From the NCBI GenBank assembly GCA_016200495.1, contig JACQES010000051.1, forward strand, positions 1 through 53,996: a stretch of DNA of 53,996 nt, read 5' to 3'. The notes below the pieces were generated by a model. The model was not told the origin of the DNA and made no database searches. It saw nothing but the letters and a program-made list of their open reading frames with translations. Made by a program: the position numbers and the translations under genes. The DNA comes from Gemmatimonadota bacterium. Its GTDB lineage: Bacteria; Gemmatimonadota; Gemmatimonadetes; Gemmatimonadales; Gemmatimonadaceae. This document shows positions 24,374-34,148 of this stretch, one piece after another (within the stretch, counting starts at the first letter, position 1; each line of letters begins with the position of its first letter).

Positions 24374-26442
24374 TGCCCGCGCTCCTCGCCCCGCTCTTCC
24401 TGCTGGGAGTGGCCGCGGTCGCGTGGCCGCTCATCGCGCACCTGGCCGAGCGCGAGCGACCGGACGCGGTCGGGTTTCCGTCGCTCGCGTTCCTCGAGCG
24501 CACGCCGGCGCCGCTCACGTCGCGGCGGCAACTGCGCGATCCGCTCCTCTTCGCGCTCAGGGCGCTGGCGATCGCGGCGCTCGCCTTCGCGTTCGCGCGC
24601 CCCGTGATCGCGCCGCGCGGCGCGGCCGCGCTCGCCGCCACGCAGCGCCGCGACGTGGTCGTGCTGCTCGACCGCTCCTTCAGCATGCGCGTGGGAGACC
24701 GGTGGGCGCGCGCCCGCGCCGCCGTCGAGAAGGAAATCGGCGCGCTCACCCTCGGCGACCGGATCACCCTCGTCGCCTTCGACCGGCAGGCGCACGCGGT
24801 GACGCTCACGACCGGCGACGCCGCGGCGCTCAAGGCCGGGCTCGACTCGCTCGCGCCGACGGACGCGCCGACGCGCCTCGCCCCCGCCATCGCGCTCGCG
24901 CAGCAGCGCCTCGCCGCGAGCGACGCGCCGAGGAAGGCGGTGGTCGTGATCAGCGACTTCCACCGCAGCATGTGGGACCTCGCCGCCGACGCGCGCCTCG
25001 CCCCGGGCACCGCGCTCACGACCGTGGACGTCGGGTCGGGCGGCCCGATCGTCAACCATGGCGTGCGCGCGGTCGAGGTCAAGCGCGATCGCGCGGGCAA
25101 CGGCGAGCGCATCGTGGTGGGGGCGCGGCTTGCGAACGCCGGGCCGGCCATCACCGGCGTCCGCGTGCGCCTCGACGTCGCGGGTCGGCAGGTCGAGGAG
25201 AAGCGCGTGGACCTGCCGAAGGACGGCGGCGCGACGATCGCGTTCGCGCCGGTCGTGGTCCCACCCGACCCGGTGCAGGCGCGCGTGAGCCTCGACGCCG
25301 ATGCGCTGGCCGGCGACGACGCGTATCACGTCGTGCTCACGCGCGCGCCGGTGGTGCCGGTGCTGCTCGTCGCCGCGCGCGAATCGCCCTTCCTCCCGCG
25401 CGCACTCGCCGTCGGCGACGATCCCGCGTTCGAGGTCATCACGCGCGCCCCCGACGCGGTCGGGCCCGCCGACCTCGCCAAGGTGCGCGTCGTGATCCTG
25501 GCCGACGGCGCGCTGCCGCGCGCGCTCGCGCCCCGCCTCCTCGCGTTCGTCGAGCAGGGCGGCGGCCTCATCACCGCGCTCGGCGAGCGCGCCATGCCCG
25601 GCACCTGGCCGTCCGCGGCGCGTGCCTTGCTGCCGGGATCACTGCGCGCCACCACCGAGCGCATCGCGCAGGGCGGCGCCGTGCTCGGCGGCGTGGATCG
25701 CCAGCACCCGGCGCTGTCGGTGTTCGCCGGCGCGCACGCGGGCGACCTGGGCGCGCCGCGCTTCTACCGCTACCGCCCGATCGACACGACGGCCGGTATC
25801 CTCGCGCGCTTCGACGACGGCGGCGTCGCGCTCACGGAGCACCAGGTCGTCGGCGGGCACGTGATCACCTTCGCGTCCACCTTCGACGGGCTCTGGAACG
25901 ACCTGCCGCGGCAACCGGTCTTCGTGCCGCTCATGCACCAACTCGTGCGCTTCGCCGCGCGTTACCGCGCCGTGCCGCGCGCGTACGCGGTGGGCAGCGC
26001 GCTGCTCCCGGCCGAGCTCGCCGGCGTGCCGCGCGACGCGGCCGCGCGCTGGAGCGTGATCGCGCCCGGCGGCGAGCGGTGGAGCGTCGGCGGTGCGGCG
26101 CTGAGCCCCACGCTCGACCTCGTGCATGCCGGCATCCACGAACTGCGCCCGGGCGGCAACCCGGCCGCGCGCCCGGTGCTCGTGGCCGCGAACATCGATC
26201 CCGGGGAACTCGACTTCACCCCGTTCGATCCCGCGCGACTCGTGAACGCGCTCCTGCCGCCGGGCGCCGCCCCGGTGGCCGCATCGACCGCCACCGCACA
26301 GGCGGCGGAGCTCGCGACCCTCGCCGAGCGCGAGGCCAGGCAGTCCACGTGGTGGTACCTGCTGGCCGCCGTCGCCCTCCTGCTCGCAGCCGAAACGTGG
26401 TTGGCATGGCGCACGCGCGCCGTGCGCGCTACGGTGGAGTAG
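24373..26442 (+). CDS. BatA-like N-terminal membrane domain plus VWA domain protein
   Basis: MPALLAPLFLLGVAAVAWPLIAHLAERERPDAVGFPSLAFL; DVVVLLDRSFSMRVGDRW MIDAS; C-terminal TM. Confidence 0.88.
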   Translation: MPALLAPLFLLGVAAVAWPLIAHLAERERPDAVGFPSLAFLERTPAPLTSRRQLRDPLLFALRALAIAALAFAFARPVIAPRGAAALAATQRRDVVVLLDRSFSMRVGDRWARARAAVEKEIGALTLGDRITLVAFDRQAHAVTLTTGDAAALKAGLDSLAPTDAPTRLAPAIALAQQRLAASDAPRKAVVVISDFHRSMWDLAADARLAPGTALTTVDVGSGGPIVNHGVRAVEVKRDRAGNGERIVVGARLANAGPAITGVRVRLDVAGRQVEEKRVDLPKDGGATIAFAPVVVPPDPVQARVSLDADALAGDDAYHVVLTRAPVVPVLLVAARESPFLPRALAVGDDPAFEVITRAPDAVGPADLAKVRVVILADGALPRALAPRLLAFVEQGGGLITALGERAMPGTWPSAARALLPGSLRATTERIAQGGAVLGGVDRQHPALSVFAGAHAGDLGAPRFYRYRPIDTTAGILARFDDGGVALTEHQVVGGHVITFASTFDGLWNDLPRQPVFVPLMHQLVRFAARYRAVPRAYAVGSALLPAELAGVPRDAAARWSVIAPGGERWSVGGAALSPTLDLVHAGIHELRPGGNPAARPVLVAANIDPGELDFTPFDPARLVNALLPPGAAPVAASTATAQAAELATLAEREARQSTWWYLLAAVALLLAAETWLAWRTRAVRATVE

Positions 26443-26446
26443 AGTC

Positions 26447-29400
26447 ATGACCGCCCCACGCGCCGCCCTCGATCCGCTCGCTCCCGCCCTCGCCCTCGCT
26501 CGGCGCCGTTGGCGCCTGCGCCACCTCGCGGCGGGCGCGGCCATCACGGTGGGTGCCGCGGCGCTCGTCGTGCTGCTCGCGTCGTGGGCGCTCGAGTCGC
26601 TGCACTTCACGGCCGAGGCTGTCACCACGGCGCGCGTGATTCTCGCGGTGGTCACGCTGGTCGTGGCGGGGCGCTTCGTCGCGTGGCCGCTGCTGCGCCG
26701 CCTCTCCGACGAGCGGCTTGCGCTCTACCTCGAGGAAAAGGTCCCCGCCCTCGAGGGCGCGGTGCTCACCGCGGTCGCCATGCGCGCGCCCGCGGCGGCG
26801 CAGGCGCATTCGCCGCTGCTCGCGCGCGGGCTCGAGACCGACGCGGTGCGCCGCCTCGCGCGCCAGGCGGAGGTGCCCGCACTCGAGCGCCCGGGCACGC
26901 AGCGCGCGCTGATGCTGCTCGCGGCCGTCACCGGGGTCGCCGCGCTGCTGTTCACCACGGGCCCCGCGTGGGTGCGCACGGGCGCGTCGCTTCTGCTTGC
27001 GCCCTGGCGCCACGACCTCGCGGCCCCCGTGTACGCGATCGGCCTCGAGCCGCGCACCGTCACGGTGGCGCGCGGCGCCGACGTGCAGCTCAACGCGCAG
27101 CTCGCGGGCTTCCAGAGCGAACTCGTGGAACTCGTCGTGCGGCGCGGCGCGCGGGCCGAGTGGGAGCGGGTGCCCATGGGCGCCGGCACGGCCGCGGGGA
27201 GCTACAGCGCGCGGCTCTTCGACATGAACGAGGACGCCGACTTCTTCGTCGAGGCCTCCGGCGTGCGCTCGGCCACCGGCCACGTATCGGTGCGCGACCT
27301 CCCGGGTGTCGCGCGCGTCGGCGTCGAACTGCGCTTCCCCGCGTACATGAACCTGCCCGCGGAGGTCACCGACGACGGCGGCGACATCGCCGCTCCCGAG
27401 GGCACCACCGCGATCCTCCGCGTCCACGCGACGCGCGCGGTCAAGGGCGGCGTGCTCCGCTTCGACGGCGGCGCCGTGGTGCCGCTCGCGCGCGCCGACG
27501 ACTCCACGCTCACCGCGCGGCTCGTGGTGCAGCACGACGGCTTCTACCGCGTCGAGCTCGAGGCCGAGGACGGCACGCGGGTGCCCGGCACCGTCGAGTA
27601 CGTCGTGGACGCGCTTGACGACGCGCCGCCCGTGGTGCGCATCCGGAAGCCGGGGCGCGACCTCCGCCCCACCAACGTGGACGAGATCCTCGTCGAGGCC
27701 GAGGCGACCGACGACTACGGCGTGAGCGCGCTCGAACTCGTCTATCGCGTGAACGGCGGGCCCGAGAAGACGATCGCCCTGGGCGGCGACGGCAAGCCCG
27801 TGGCGCACGCGCGCGACCTGGTCGCGTCGCACACGCTCTTCCTCGAGGAGATGGCGCTCACCGCCGGCGACGTGGTGAGCTACTACGCGCGCGCGCGCGA
27901 CAACGACGCGATCCACGGCCCCAAGGTCGGCGCGAGCGACATCCAGTTCCTCACGATCCGGCCGTTCAACCGCGAGTACAAGCAGAACCAGCAGGGCGGC
28001 GGCGGGGGCGGCGGCGACGACGTGAACCCCGGCACCCTCGTGCAGCGGCAGCGCGACATCGTGGCCGGCACCTTCAAGGTCGAGCGCGATCGCGCCCGCA
28101 CCGCGGCCGCGACGCTCCGCACCGACGTGAGTACGCTCCACCTCGCGCAGGGGCGCCTGCGCGAGGACCTGAGCGACGTGCTCACGCGCGTGAGCCGGCC
28201 CGCCGTGCAGGCCGCCGACTCGGGGTTCCGCGTGCTCGCCGAGGTGCTCCCCAAGGCCCGCGACGAGATGAAGGCCGCCGAGGAGCTCCTCGTGCAGGGC
28301 AAGACCAGCGACGCGCTCGCCCCCGAACAGCGCGCCCTCCAGTGGCTCGAGAAGGCCGAGGCGGCCTTCCGCGAAGTGCAGATCAGCATGCAGCAGCAGT
28401 CACAGGGCGGGGGCGGCAACGCGGCGGCGAAGGCCTCCGACCTGGCCGACCTCCTCGAGCTCGAGACCGACAAGCTCCGCAACCAGTACCAGGAGGTCGA
28501 GCGCAGTCGCGAGCAGCAGGGCGCCAAGGCCATGGACGAGCTGGCCGAGCGACTCAAGCGCCTCGCCGCGCGCCAGCAGCAGGAACTCTCGCGCCAGCGC
28601 GAGCGCGCGCAGCGCGGCAACGGCGGTGGCGGCGCGGGCGGCGGCAACCAGCGCCAGCTGGCCGACGAGACGGAGAAGGCCGCGCGCGAGCTCGAGCGCC
28701 TCGCGCGCGAGCAGCAGTCGACCGAGATGGCCGAGACGGCACGCCAGCTGCGCGACGCGGCCGAACAGATGCGCCGCTCCGCTGCGGGCGGTCCGGGTGC
28801 CGCCCAGGCCGCCGCCGACCGCCTCGCGAACGCGCAGAAGGCGCTCGCCGACAAGCGCGACGCGCAGGCGAGCGACCAGCTGGGCGAGGCCGCGAAGCGC
28901 GCCGCCTCGCTCGCGCAGGAGGAGCGCGACGTGGCCGACGACGTCGCCAGGCTCGGGCCGCCGAGCGCCGAGCGCGCCGAGCGCCAGCGCCGCATCGACG
29001 AGCGGAAGCAGGGGATGACCGACCGCGTCGAGGGGCTCGCCAAGGACCTCGATCGCCTCGCGCGCGAGAACCGGCGCACGCAGCCGGGTGCCGCGCGCGC
29101 GGCCGAAGGCGCCGCGAGCGCCATCCGCGACGCGCGCATCGCCGACAAGATCCGCTTCTCGCGCCAGGCGCTGCGCACCGCGAGCCCCGAGTACGCGAAG
29201 AACATCGAGGCGATGATCCAGGGCGACCTCGACTCGCTTGCGCAGCGCGTCGCCAACGCGTCGCGTTCGGCGGCGGCGGGGCGCGACACGTCGCAGCGTG
29301 CGTCGCGCGCACTCGCGCAGGCGCGCGACCTGGTGCGCGGGATGTCGTCGCTCGAGGAGCGGCTCCGCGACCGGCAGGAGCGCGGACAGGGCGGCGCGGC

Positions 29401-30088
29401 GGGGCAGCAAGGTCAGGGGAGCGCGCAGGGGCAGGGCCAGCAAGGGCAGGGCAACGCGCAGGGGCAGGCCGGCCAGGGCAGCGCGCAGGGGCAGAGGAGT
29501 CAGGGCGCCGGGCAGGGCCAGCAAGGGCAGGGCGGTGGACAAGGCCAACAGGGCCAAGGCCAGCAAGGCCAGGGCGCGCAGGGCCAAGGCCAGGGCCAGG
29601 GCGGTGGCCAGGGCCGCGGCCAGCAGCAGGGCCAGCAACAGGCCCAGGGCGGAGGCGGCCAGGGCGGCCGCGGCAGCAACACCCCCGGCGGCTCGGGCCA
29701 AGGCGGACCCAGCGGCATGGGCGGCGGCCAGGCCAACGTCACCGCCGAGGAAATGCGCCAGCTCGCACGCGAGCTCCGGGCCGATCGTGACGCCGCGCAG
29801 GAACTCCGGCGTTCGGCCGCCGCCGCTGGCGCGAACACGGCCGAACTCGACAAGCTGATCCAGCGCATGGCGCAGCTCGACGCCGGCAAGATCCTCGGCG
29901 ATCCGGCCGCGCTCGAGCAGATGCGGACGGCGGTCGTGGAGGACCTCAAGGCGTGGGAGTTCGCCCTGCGGCGGCAGCTCGGTGCCACCGAAACCGCCGG
30001 TCCCGCCCTCGGCGGCAGCGACAACGTGCCGCCCGCCTACCGCGAACTCGTGAGCGAGTACTTCAAGTCGCTGGCGAAGAAGCCCTGA
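26447..30088 (+). CDS. DUF4175-like long membrane/coiled-coil protein
   Basis: N-terminal TM pairs, VVRIRKPGRDLRPTNVDEILVEAEATDDYGVSALELVYRVNGG, long Q/R/E-rich coiled coil, G/Q-rich tail. Confidence 0.75.
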   Translation: MTAPRAALDPLAPALALARRRWRLRHLAAGAAITVGAAALVVLLASWALESLHFTAEAVTTARVILAVVTLVVAGRFVAWPLLRRLSDERLALYLEEKVPALEGAVLTAVAMRAPAAAQAHSPLLARGLETDAVRRLARQAEVPALERPGTQRALMLLAAVTGVAALLFTTGPAWVRTGASLLLAPWRHDLAAPVYAIGLEPRTVTVARGADVQLNAQLAGFQSELVELVVRRGARAEWERVPMGAGTAAGSYSARLFDMNEDADFFVEASGVRSATGHVSVRDLPGVARVGVELRFPAYMNLPAEVTDDGGDIAAPEGTTAILRVHATRAVKGGVLRFDGGAVVPLARADDSTLTARLVVQHDGFYRVELEAEDGTRVPGTVEYVVDALDDAPPVVRIRKPGRDLRPTNVDEILVEAEATDDYGVSALELVYRVNGGPEKTIALGGDGKPVAHARDLVASHTLFLEEMALTAGDVVSYYARARDNDAIHGPKVGASDIQFLTIRPFNREYKQNQQGGGGGGGDDVNPGTLVQRQRDIVAGTFKVERDRARTAAATLRTDVSTLHLAQGRLREDLSDVLTRVSRPAVQAADSGFRVLAEVLPKARDEMKAAEELLVQGKTSDALAPEQRALQWLEKAEAAFREVQISMQQQSQGGGGNAAAKASDLADLLELETDKLRNQYQEVERSREQQGAKAMDELAERLKRLAARQQQELSRQRERAQRGNGGGGAGGGNQRQLADETEKAARELERLAREQQSTEMAETARQLRDAAEQMRRSAAGGPGAAQAAADRLANAQKALADKRDAQASDQLGEAAKRAASLAQEERDVADDVARLGPPSAERAERQRRIDERKQGMTDRVEGLAKDLDRLARENRRTQPGAARAAEGAASAIRDARIADKIRFSRQALRTASPEYAKNIEAMIQGDLDSLAQRVANASRSAAAGRDTSQRASRALAQARDLVRGMSSLEERLRDRQERGQGGAAGQQGQGSAQGQGQQGQGNAQGQAGQGSAQGQRSQGAGQGQQGQGGGQGQQGQGQQGQGAQGQGQGQGGGQGRGQQQGQQQAQGGGGQGGRGSNTPGGSGQGGPSGMGGGQANVTAEEMRQLARELRADRDAAQELRRSAAAAGANTAELDKLIQRMAQLDAGKILGDPAALEQMRTAVVEDLKAWEFALRRQLGATETAGPALGGSDNVPPAYRELVSEYFKSLAKKP
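29386..29720 (+). repeat. Low-complexity Gly/Gln (GQGQQGQG-type) coding repeat inside the DUF4175-like gene
   Basis: Translated QGGAAGQQGQGSAQGQGQQGQGNAQGQAGQGSAQGQ...; many cagggccagcaagggcag variants. Confidence 0.85.
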
Positions 30089-30348
30089 GCCGATCGTGCG
30101 CGCGCTGCGGCGCATCGCCAGGCGCGCGCCGGCTGCCGTCGAAGCCCTGACCACTCCGCGTGACAGCCCTGTCCTCGGGGGGCGACACCAAGCGCGCGAC
30201 GTTCGCCTTCCCCTCCGGGCACGGTTACGCTTGAATCAAGGAGGAACCCGCGCCAGGCACACGCTCGACGGCACGGGGTAGGAGGTGGTGCACGCGTTAA
30301 CGATGCCGTGCGCGCGTGCGTCGAACGAAGCACAGGAAGGGTGCCCTC

Positions 30349-31113
30349 ATGCGCTCGCATCACACCCTCGTACGACTCGCCCTCGTCGTTGCTGCCGGTG
30401 CCTCGGTCGCGACGACGCTGCGCGCGCAATCGCGCTACGGCGGCCCCGGCTACCTCTTTGGCGAACCGTTCGCGAACGTCACCGTGCGCGTCGGATACGC
30501 GCAGTCGCAGGCCAGCAGCGACATCTTCGGCTACTCGACCAGCCTGTTCACGCTTTCGAAGAAGGACTTCGCGGCGGCCGAGTTCGGCGTGGATCTCGCG
30601 TTCCCGGCCGGCGACCACCTCGAGTGGGTCTTCTCGCTCGACGCGGCGCAGCGCACGGCCAACTCCGAATATCGCGACTGGACCGGCAGCGACGGTCTTC
30701 CGATCGCGCAGAAGACGACGCTCACCCGCGTGCCGCTGCTCGCGGGCGCACGCTGGTGGCTGCGACCGCAGGGGCGCCGCATCGGGTCGCTCGCGTGGGT
30801 GCCGTCGCGCTGGGCGCCGTTCGTGTCGCTGCAGGGCGGCCTCATGTACCATGAGTTCAAGCAGGAAGGCGATTTCGTGAACTTCAGCGCCGGCAACAGC
30901 GTCTTCGCCGGTAACTTGTCGTCGTCCGGGTGGGCCCCCACGGCCGCAGCCGCGGCGGGACTCTCGGTCAATCTCAGCCCGAACCTCGCGCTGCTCACCC
31001 AGGCGCGGTACGTGTACGCCCGCAAGTCGCTCAGCAGCGACTTCCAGGGCTTCCAGCCCATCGATCTCTCCGGCCTGTCCATCACGGCCGGCCTGACCTT
31101 CCGGCTCCGTTAG
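30349..31113 (+). CDS. Outer-membrane beta-barrel-like protein
   Basis: Signal peptide ...LRAQS; alternating pattern; C-terminus LSGLSITAGLTFRLR typical of a last beta-strand. Confidence 0.68.
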   Translation: MRSHHTLVRLALVVAAGASVATTLRAQSRYGGPGYLFGEPFANVTVRVGYAQSQASSDIFGYSTSLFTLSKKDFAAAEFGVDLAFPAGDHLEWVFSLDAAQRTANSEYRDWTGSDGLPIAQKTTLTRVPLLAGARWWLRPQGRRIGSLAWVPSRWAPFVSLQGGLMYHEFKQEGDFVNFSAGNSVFAGNLSSSGWAPTAAAAAGLSVNLSPNLALLTQARYVYARKSLSSDFQGFQPIDLSGLSITAGLTFRLR

Positions 31114-31121
31114 GAGACGCC

Positions 31122-32402
31122 ATGCGCCGCCTCATCGCTTCCTTCCTCCTCCTGGCCGTGGCCGCCGTGCCGCGCGCCGGGGCGCAGTCCGGCGCGTGGC
31201 CCGCCTACGCGGGCTGCTGGTCGCCGGGCGATCCGGGTAGCGTGGCCGCGTCCACCGCGGCGGCCGCGACGGGCCTCGTGCGCTGCATCCTTCCCGGCGC
31301 GAGCGCCGACCGCGCCACCATCCTCACCGTGCAGGGCGCGAAGGTGCTCGACCGGCAGGAGGTCATCGCCGACGGGGCCGAACACGTGGTGGATCGCGAC
31401 GGCTGCCAGGGCACCGAGCGCGCGACGTGGACGGGTGGCGGCGCGCGCCTGATCGTGCGGGGCGCGCTGCGCTGCGCCAGCGGTCCGAGCGGCACGACGA
31501 CGTCCATCTTCGACATCGTCTCGCCCGGGGGCTGGGTGCAGGTGGCCGGCGTCCGGAGCGGCGCGAGCACCGAGGCGCGTCCCCAGTGGTATCGCCGCGC
31601 CGGCACCGATTCGACCTGGCCCGCCGAGGTGCGCGACGTGGTCGCGCGCAACGGCATCGCCGGCGACCTCGCGCGCGTGTCGGCCTCGGCCGATCCCGAC
31701 CTCACGGAGCTCGCGCGCATCGCGACCACGACCGATGAGTCGGTCGTGCGCGCGTGGCTCGTGTCCCGCGCCGAGGCTGGACGCCGCGGCATGCCCATGA
31801 ACGGCGAAACGCTGGTGAAGCTGGCCGACGCCGGCGTGAGCGGCACCATCACCGACGCGCTCGTGGCCCTCGCCAACCCGGACGAGTTCGAGTTCCGGAG
31901 CGGCACCGACCAGCCGGGGGTCATTCCGGCGGGCGGCGTGCCGAACATGCCGCGCCGCATGGGCTACTCCTGGGCCAACGATCCGTCGTGCATGAGCCCG
32001 TGGAGTCCGTCGGCGTGGATGTACTACAGCCCGTCGTACGGCGGCTACTTCCCGATGGACGCGTGGGGCGGGTGCGCCGGGCGCTACGCGTTCGGCTACG
32101 CGCCGTTTGGTCGCGGCTGGTCGCTCGGGCTCGCGTACGGCTACCCGTACGGCTCGCCGTACCTCGGCTACGGTGGCGGCTGGTTCTGGACGCCGGTGAG
32201 CGCCTTCAACCCGGTGCCGCGCGTGGACACGCGCACCACGCTGAGCCGCACCGGCGGCTACGTGCCGCGCGGGAACGGGCAGGACGGTGGCCGCACCGCA
32301 ACGCCGCATCCGGTGAGCACGTCGGGCACCGGCAGCTCCACGACCACTTCGAGCGGCACGACGTCGTCGGGCGGCGGGCGCACGGCGGTCAAGAAGCCGT
32401 AG
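31122..32402 (+). CDS. Hypothetical secreted protein
   Basis: Signal peptide MRRLIASFLLLAVAAVPRAGAQS; Gly/Tyr-rich then Ser/Thr-rich C-terminus. Confidence 0.65.
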   Translation: MRRLIASFLLLAVAAVPRAGAQSGAWPAYAGCWSPGDPGSVAASTAAAATGLVRCILPGASADRATILTVQGAKVLDRQEVIADGAEHVVDRDGCQGTERATWTGGGARLIVRGALRCASGPSGTTTSIFDIVSPGGWVQVAGVRSGASTEARPQWYRRAGTDSTWPAEVRDVVARNGIAGDLARVSASADPDLTELARIATTTDESVVRAWLVSRAEAGRRGMPMNGETLVKLADAGVSGTITDALVALANPDEFEFRSGTDQPGVIPAGGVPNMPRRMGYSWANDPSCMSPWSPSAWMYYSPSYGGYFPMDAWGGCAGRYAFGYAPFGRGWSLGLAYGYPYGSPYLGYGGGWFWTPVSAFNPVPRVDTRTTLSRTGGYVPRGNGQDGGRTATPHPVSTSGTGSSTTTSSGTTSSGGGRTAVKKP

Positions 32403-32492
32403 CGCGGTCGCATCGGTGCCGCCCCTCGGCACCCGCCGTGCGGGCTGGGCGGGCGTCTGGCGCGACCGCTCGTTCGCGCGCATGATCCCGGC

Positions 32493-32918
32493 ATGAAAGC
32501 GTCCACACTCTACCGGATCGCGGCGGTGCTGCTCGTGCTCTTCGCGCTCGGCCACACCCTGGGCTATCGCGAGACCGATCCTGCGTGGGGCCTCGACGCG
32601 ACGCTCGCGTCCATGCGGTCCATCCACTTCGAGATCCAGGGCGTCACGCGCACCTACTGGGACTTCTTCACGGCCCCGGGCTTCACCGTCGGCGTCTTCT
32701 ACCTCTTCTCGGCCGTGCTGGCGTGGCAACTCGGTGGGCTGGGCGCCGCGACCCTCGCGCAGCTGCGCACGACGGCGTGGGCGTTCGCGCTCACGTTCGC
32801 CGCGGTGACGGTGCTGTCGGCGCTCTACCTGTTCGCCATCCCCATCGTGTTGTCCGCCGCCACGACCATCTGCCTCGCGGCCGCGGCGTGGGTGTCGGCC
32901 GCCCCCCGGGACGCCTGA
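32493..32918 (+). CDS. Small multi-pass membrane protein
   Basis: MKASTLYRIAAVLLVLFALGHTLGY...; several TM segments. Confidence 0.7.
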   Translation: MKASTLYRIAAVLLVLFALGHTLGYRETDPAWGLDATLASMRSIHFEIQGVTRTYWDFFTAPGFTVGVFYLFSAVLAWQLGGLGAATLAQLRTTAWAFALTFAAVTVLSALYLFAIPIVLSAATTICLAAAAWVSAAPRDA

Positions 32919-32977
32919 GGGGCGCACGCCGGCGCCGGGCGTAATGGACGCGCGCGCGAACCGCTAAGGAGCAGTGA

Positions 32978-33391
32978 CGGGAGCACGACTCCCGGGCGTC
33001 GCGCCTCATTGGCGCGGCGCAGGCGCTGCGCCCGTCGCCCGCCGCCACCGCCGACCCGATCGACGCGATCTTCGCCGGCAACAAGGCGGCGCTCCGTCCC
33101 ATCTATGACGCCCTCGTGCGCACGGTGCGCGGCTTCGGGTCCGACATCACCCTCGACCCCAAGAAGGGCTACGTGAGCGTGCGGCGCGCCAAGCAGATCG
33201 CCACCTTCCACGCCTCGACGGCCACGCGGCTCGACGTCGGACTCAAGCTGCGCACCACCCCGGCCACGGCGCGGCTGGAGGCCGCCGGATCGTGGAACGG
33301 CATGGTCACCCACCGCGTGCGCCTCGCCGACGTGGCCGGCGTCGATCGCGAGCTGGTCGCGTGGCTGCGCGCCGCGTACGACGAGGGCTGA
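32978..33391 (+). CDS. DUF5655-like protein; no convincing start codon, possibly truncated
   Basis: DPIDAIFAGNKAALRPIYDALVRTVRGFGSDITLDPKKGYVSVRRAKQIATFHASTATRLDVGL...GSWNGMVTHRVRL; in-frame TGA at 32975, first GTG only at 33116 inside the domain. Confidence 0.6.
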   Translation, partial: REHDSRASRLIGAAQALRPSPAATADPIDAIFAGNKAALRPIYDALVRTVRGFGSDITLDPKKGYVSVRRAKQIATFHASTATRLDVGLKLRTTPATARLEAAGSWNGMVTHRVRLADVAGVDRELVAWLRAAYDEG

Positions 33392-33446
33392 GGTGCGGCC
33401 AGCGGCGCCCCTTGTTGCCCGTCCCGTGAACGGGCAGGTTAGGCGC

Positions 33447-34148
33447 GTGTCCCTCTTTCCGTCGACGCGCCTCTCGCTGGTGCACGCGCTGGCCAGCGAC
33501 GATGCGCACGTCCGCGCGATCGCCTTCGAGCGCGTGGTGCGCATCTACCGCACCCCGGTGATCGAGGTGGTGCGCCGCCAGTGGCAGCTCGAGCCCGCCG
33601 ACGCCGAGGACCTCGCCCACGACTTCTTCCTCGTGGCGCTCGACCGCGACTGGATGCAGCGCTTCGATCCCGCGCGCGGCCGCTTCCGCACCTTCCTGCG
33701 CGCGTGCGTGCGGGACTTCGCGAACGCGGAGCATCGCCGCGCGCACGCGCTCAAGCGCGGCGGCTTCGCGCGCGCCGTGCCCGTCGAGGACGCGGACCTC
33801 GCCGCCGCAGATGCCGACGCCGATTCCACGTTCGATCACGAGTGGGCGCGCAGCGTGCTCGATGCCGCGCTCGACGCGCTCGAGGCGGAGTGCCGCGCGG
33901 CGGGGCGTGAGCGCGCGTACCAGGTCTTCCGCGCGTACGACGTGGAAGGCGCCGACCTGCGCGAGCCGCCGACCTACGCCGCGCTGGCCGAGGCCTTCGG
34001 GCTGCCCGTGACGCAGGTGGCCAACCACCTGCACTGGACGCGCCAGCGCTTCCGGCACGCCGTGCTCGAGACGCTGCGGTCGCTCACCGCGAGCGACGCC
34101 GAATTCCGGGGCGAGGTACGCGCCCTGCTGGGGCACGACCTGCCATGA
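33447..34148 (+). CDS. ECF-type RNA polymerase sigma factor
   Basis: DAEDLAHDFFLVALDRDWMQRFDPARGRFRTFLRACVRDFANAEHR (sigma2-like); TYAALAEAFGLPVTQVANHLHWTRQRFR (sigma4-like). Confidence 0.82.
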   Translation: MSLFPSTRLSLVHALASDDAHVRAIAFERVVRIYRTPVIEVVRRQWQLEPADAEDLAHDFFLVALDRDWMQRFDPARGRFRTFLRACVRDFANAEHRRAHALKRGGFARAVPVEDADLAAADADADSTFDHEWARSVLDAALDALEAECRAAGRERAYQVFRAYDVEGADLREPPTYAALAEAFGLPVTQVANHLHWTRQRFRHAVLETLRSLTASDAEFRGEVRALLGHDLP

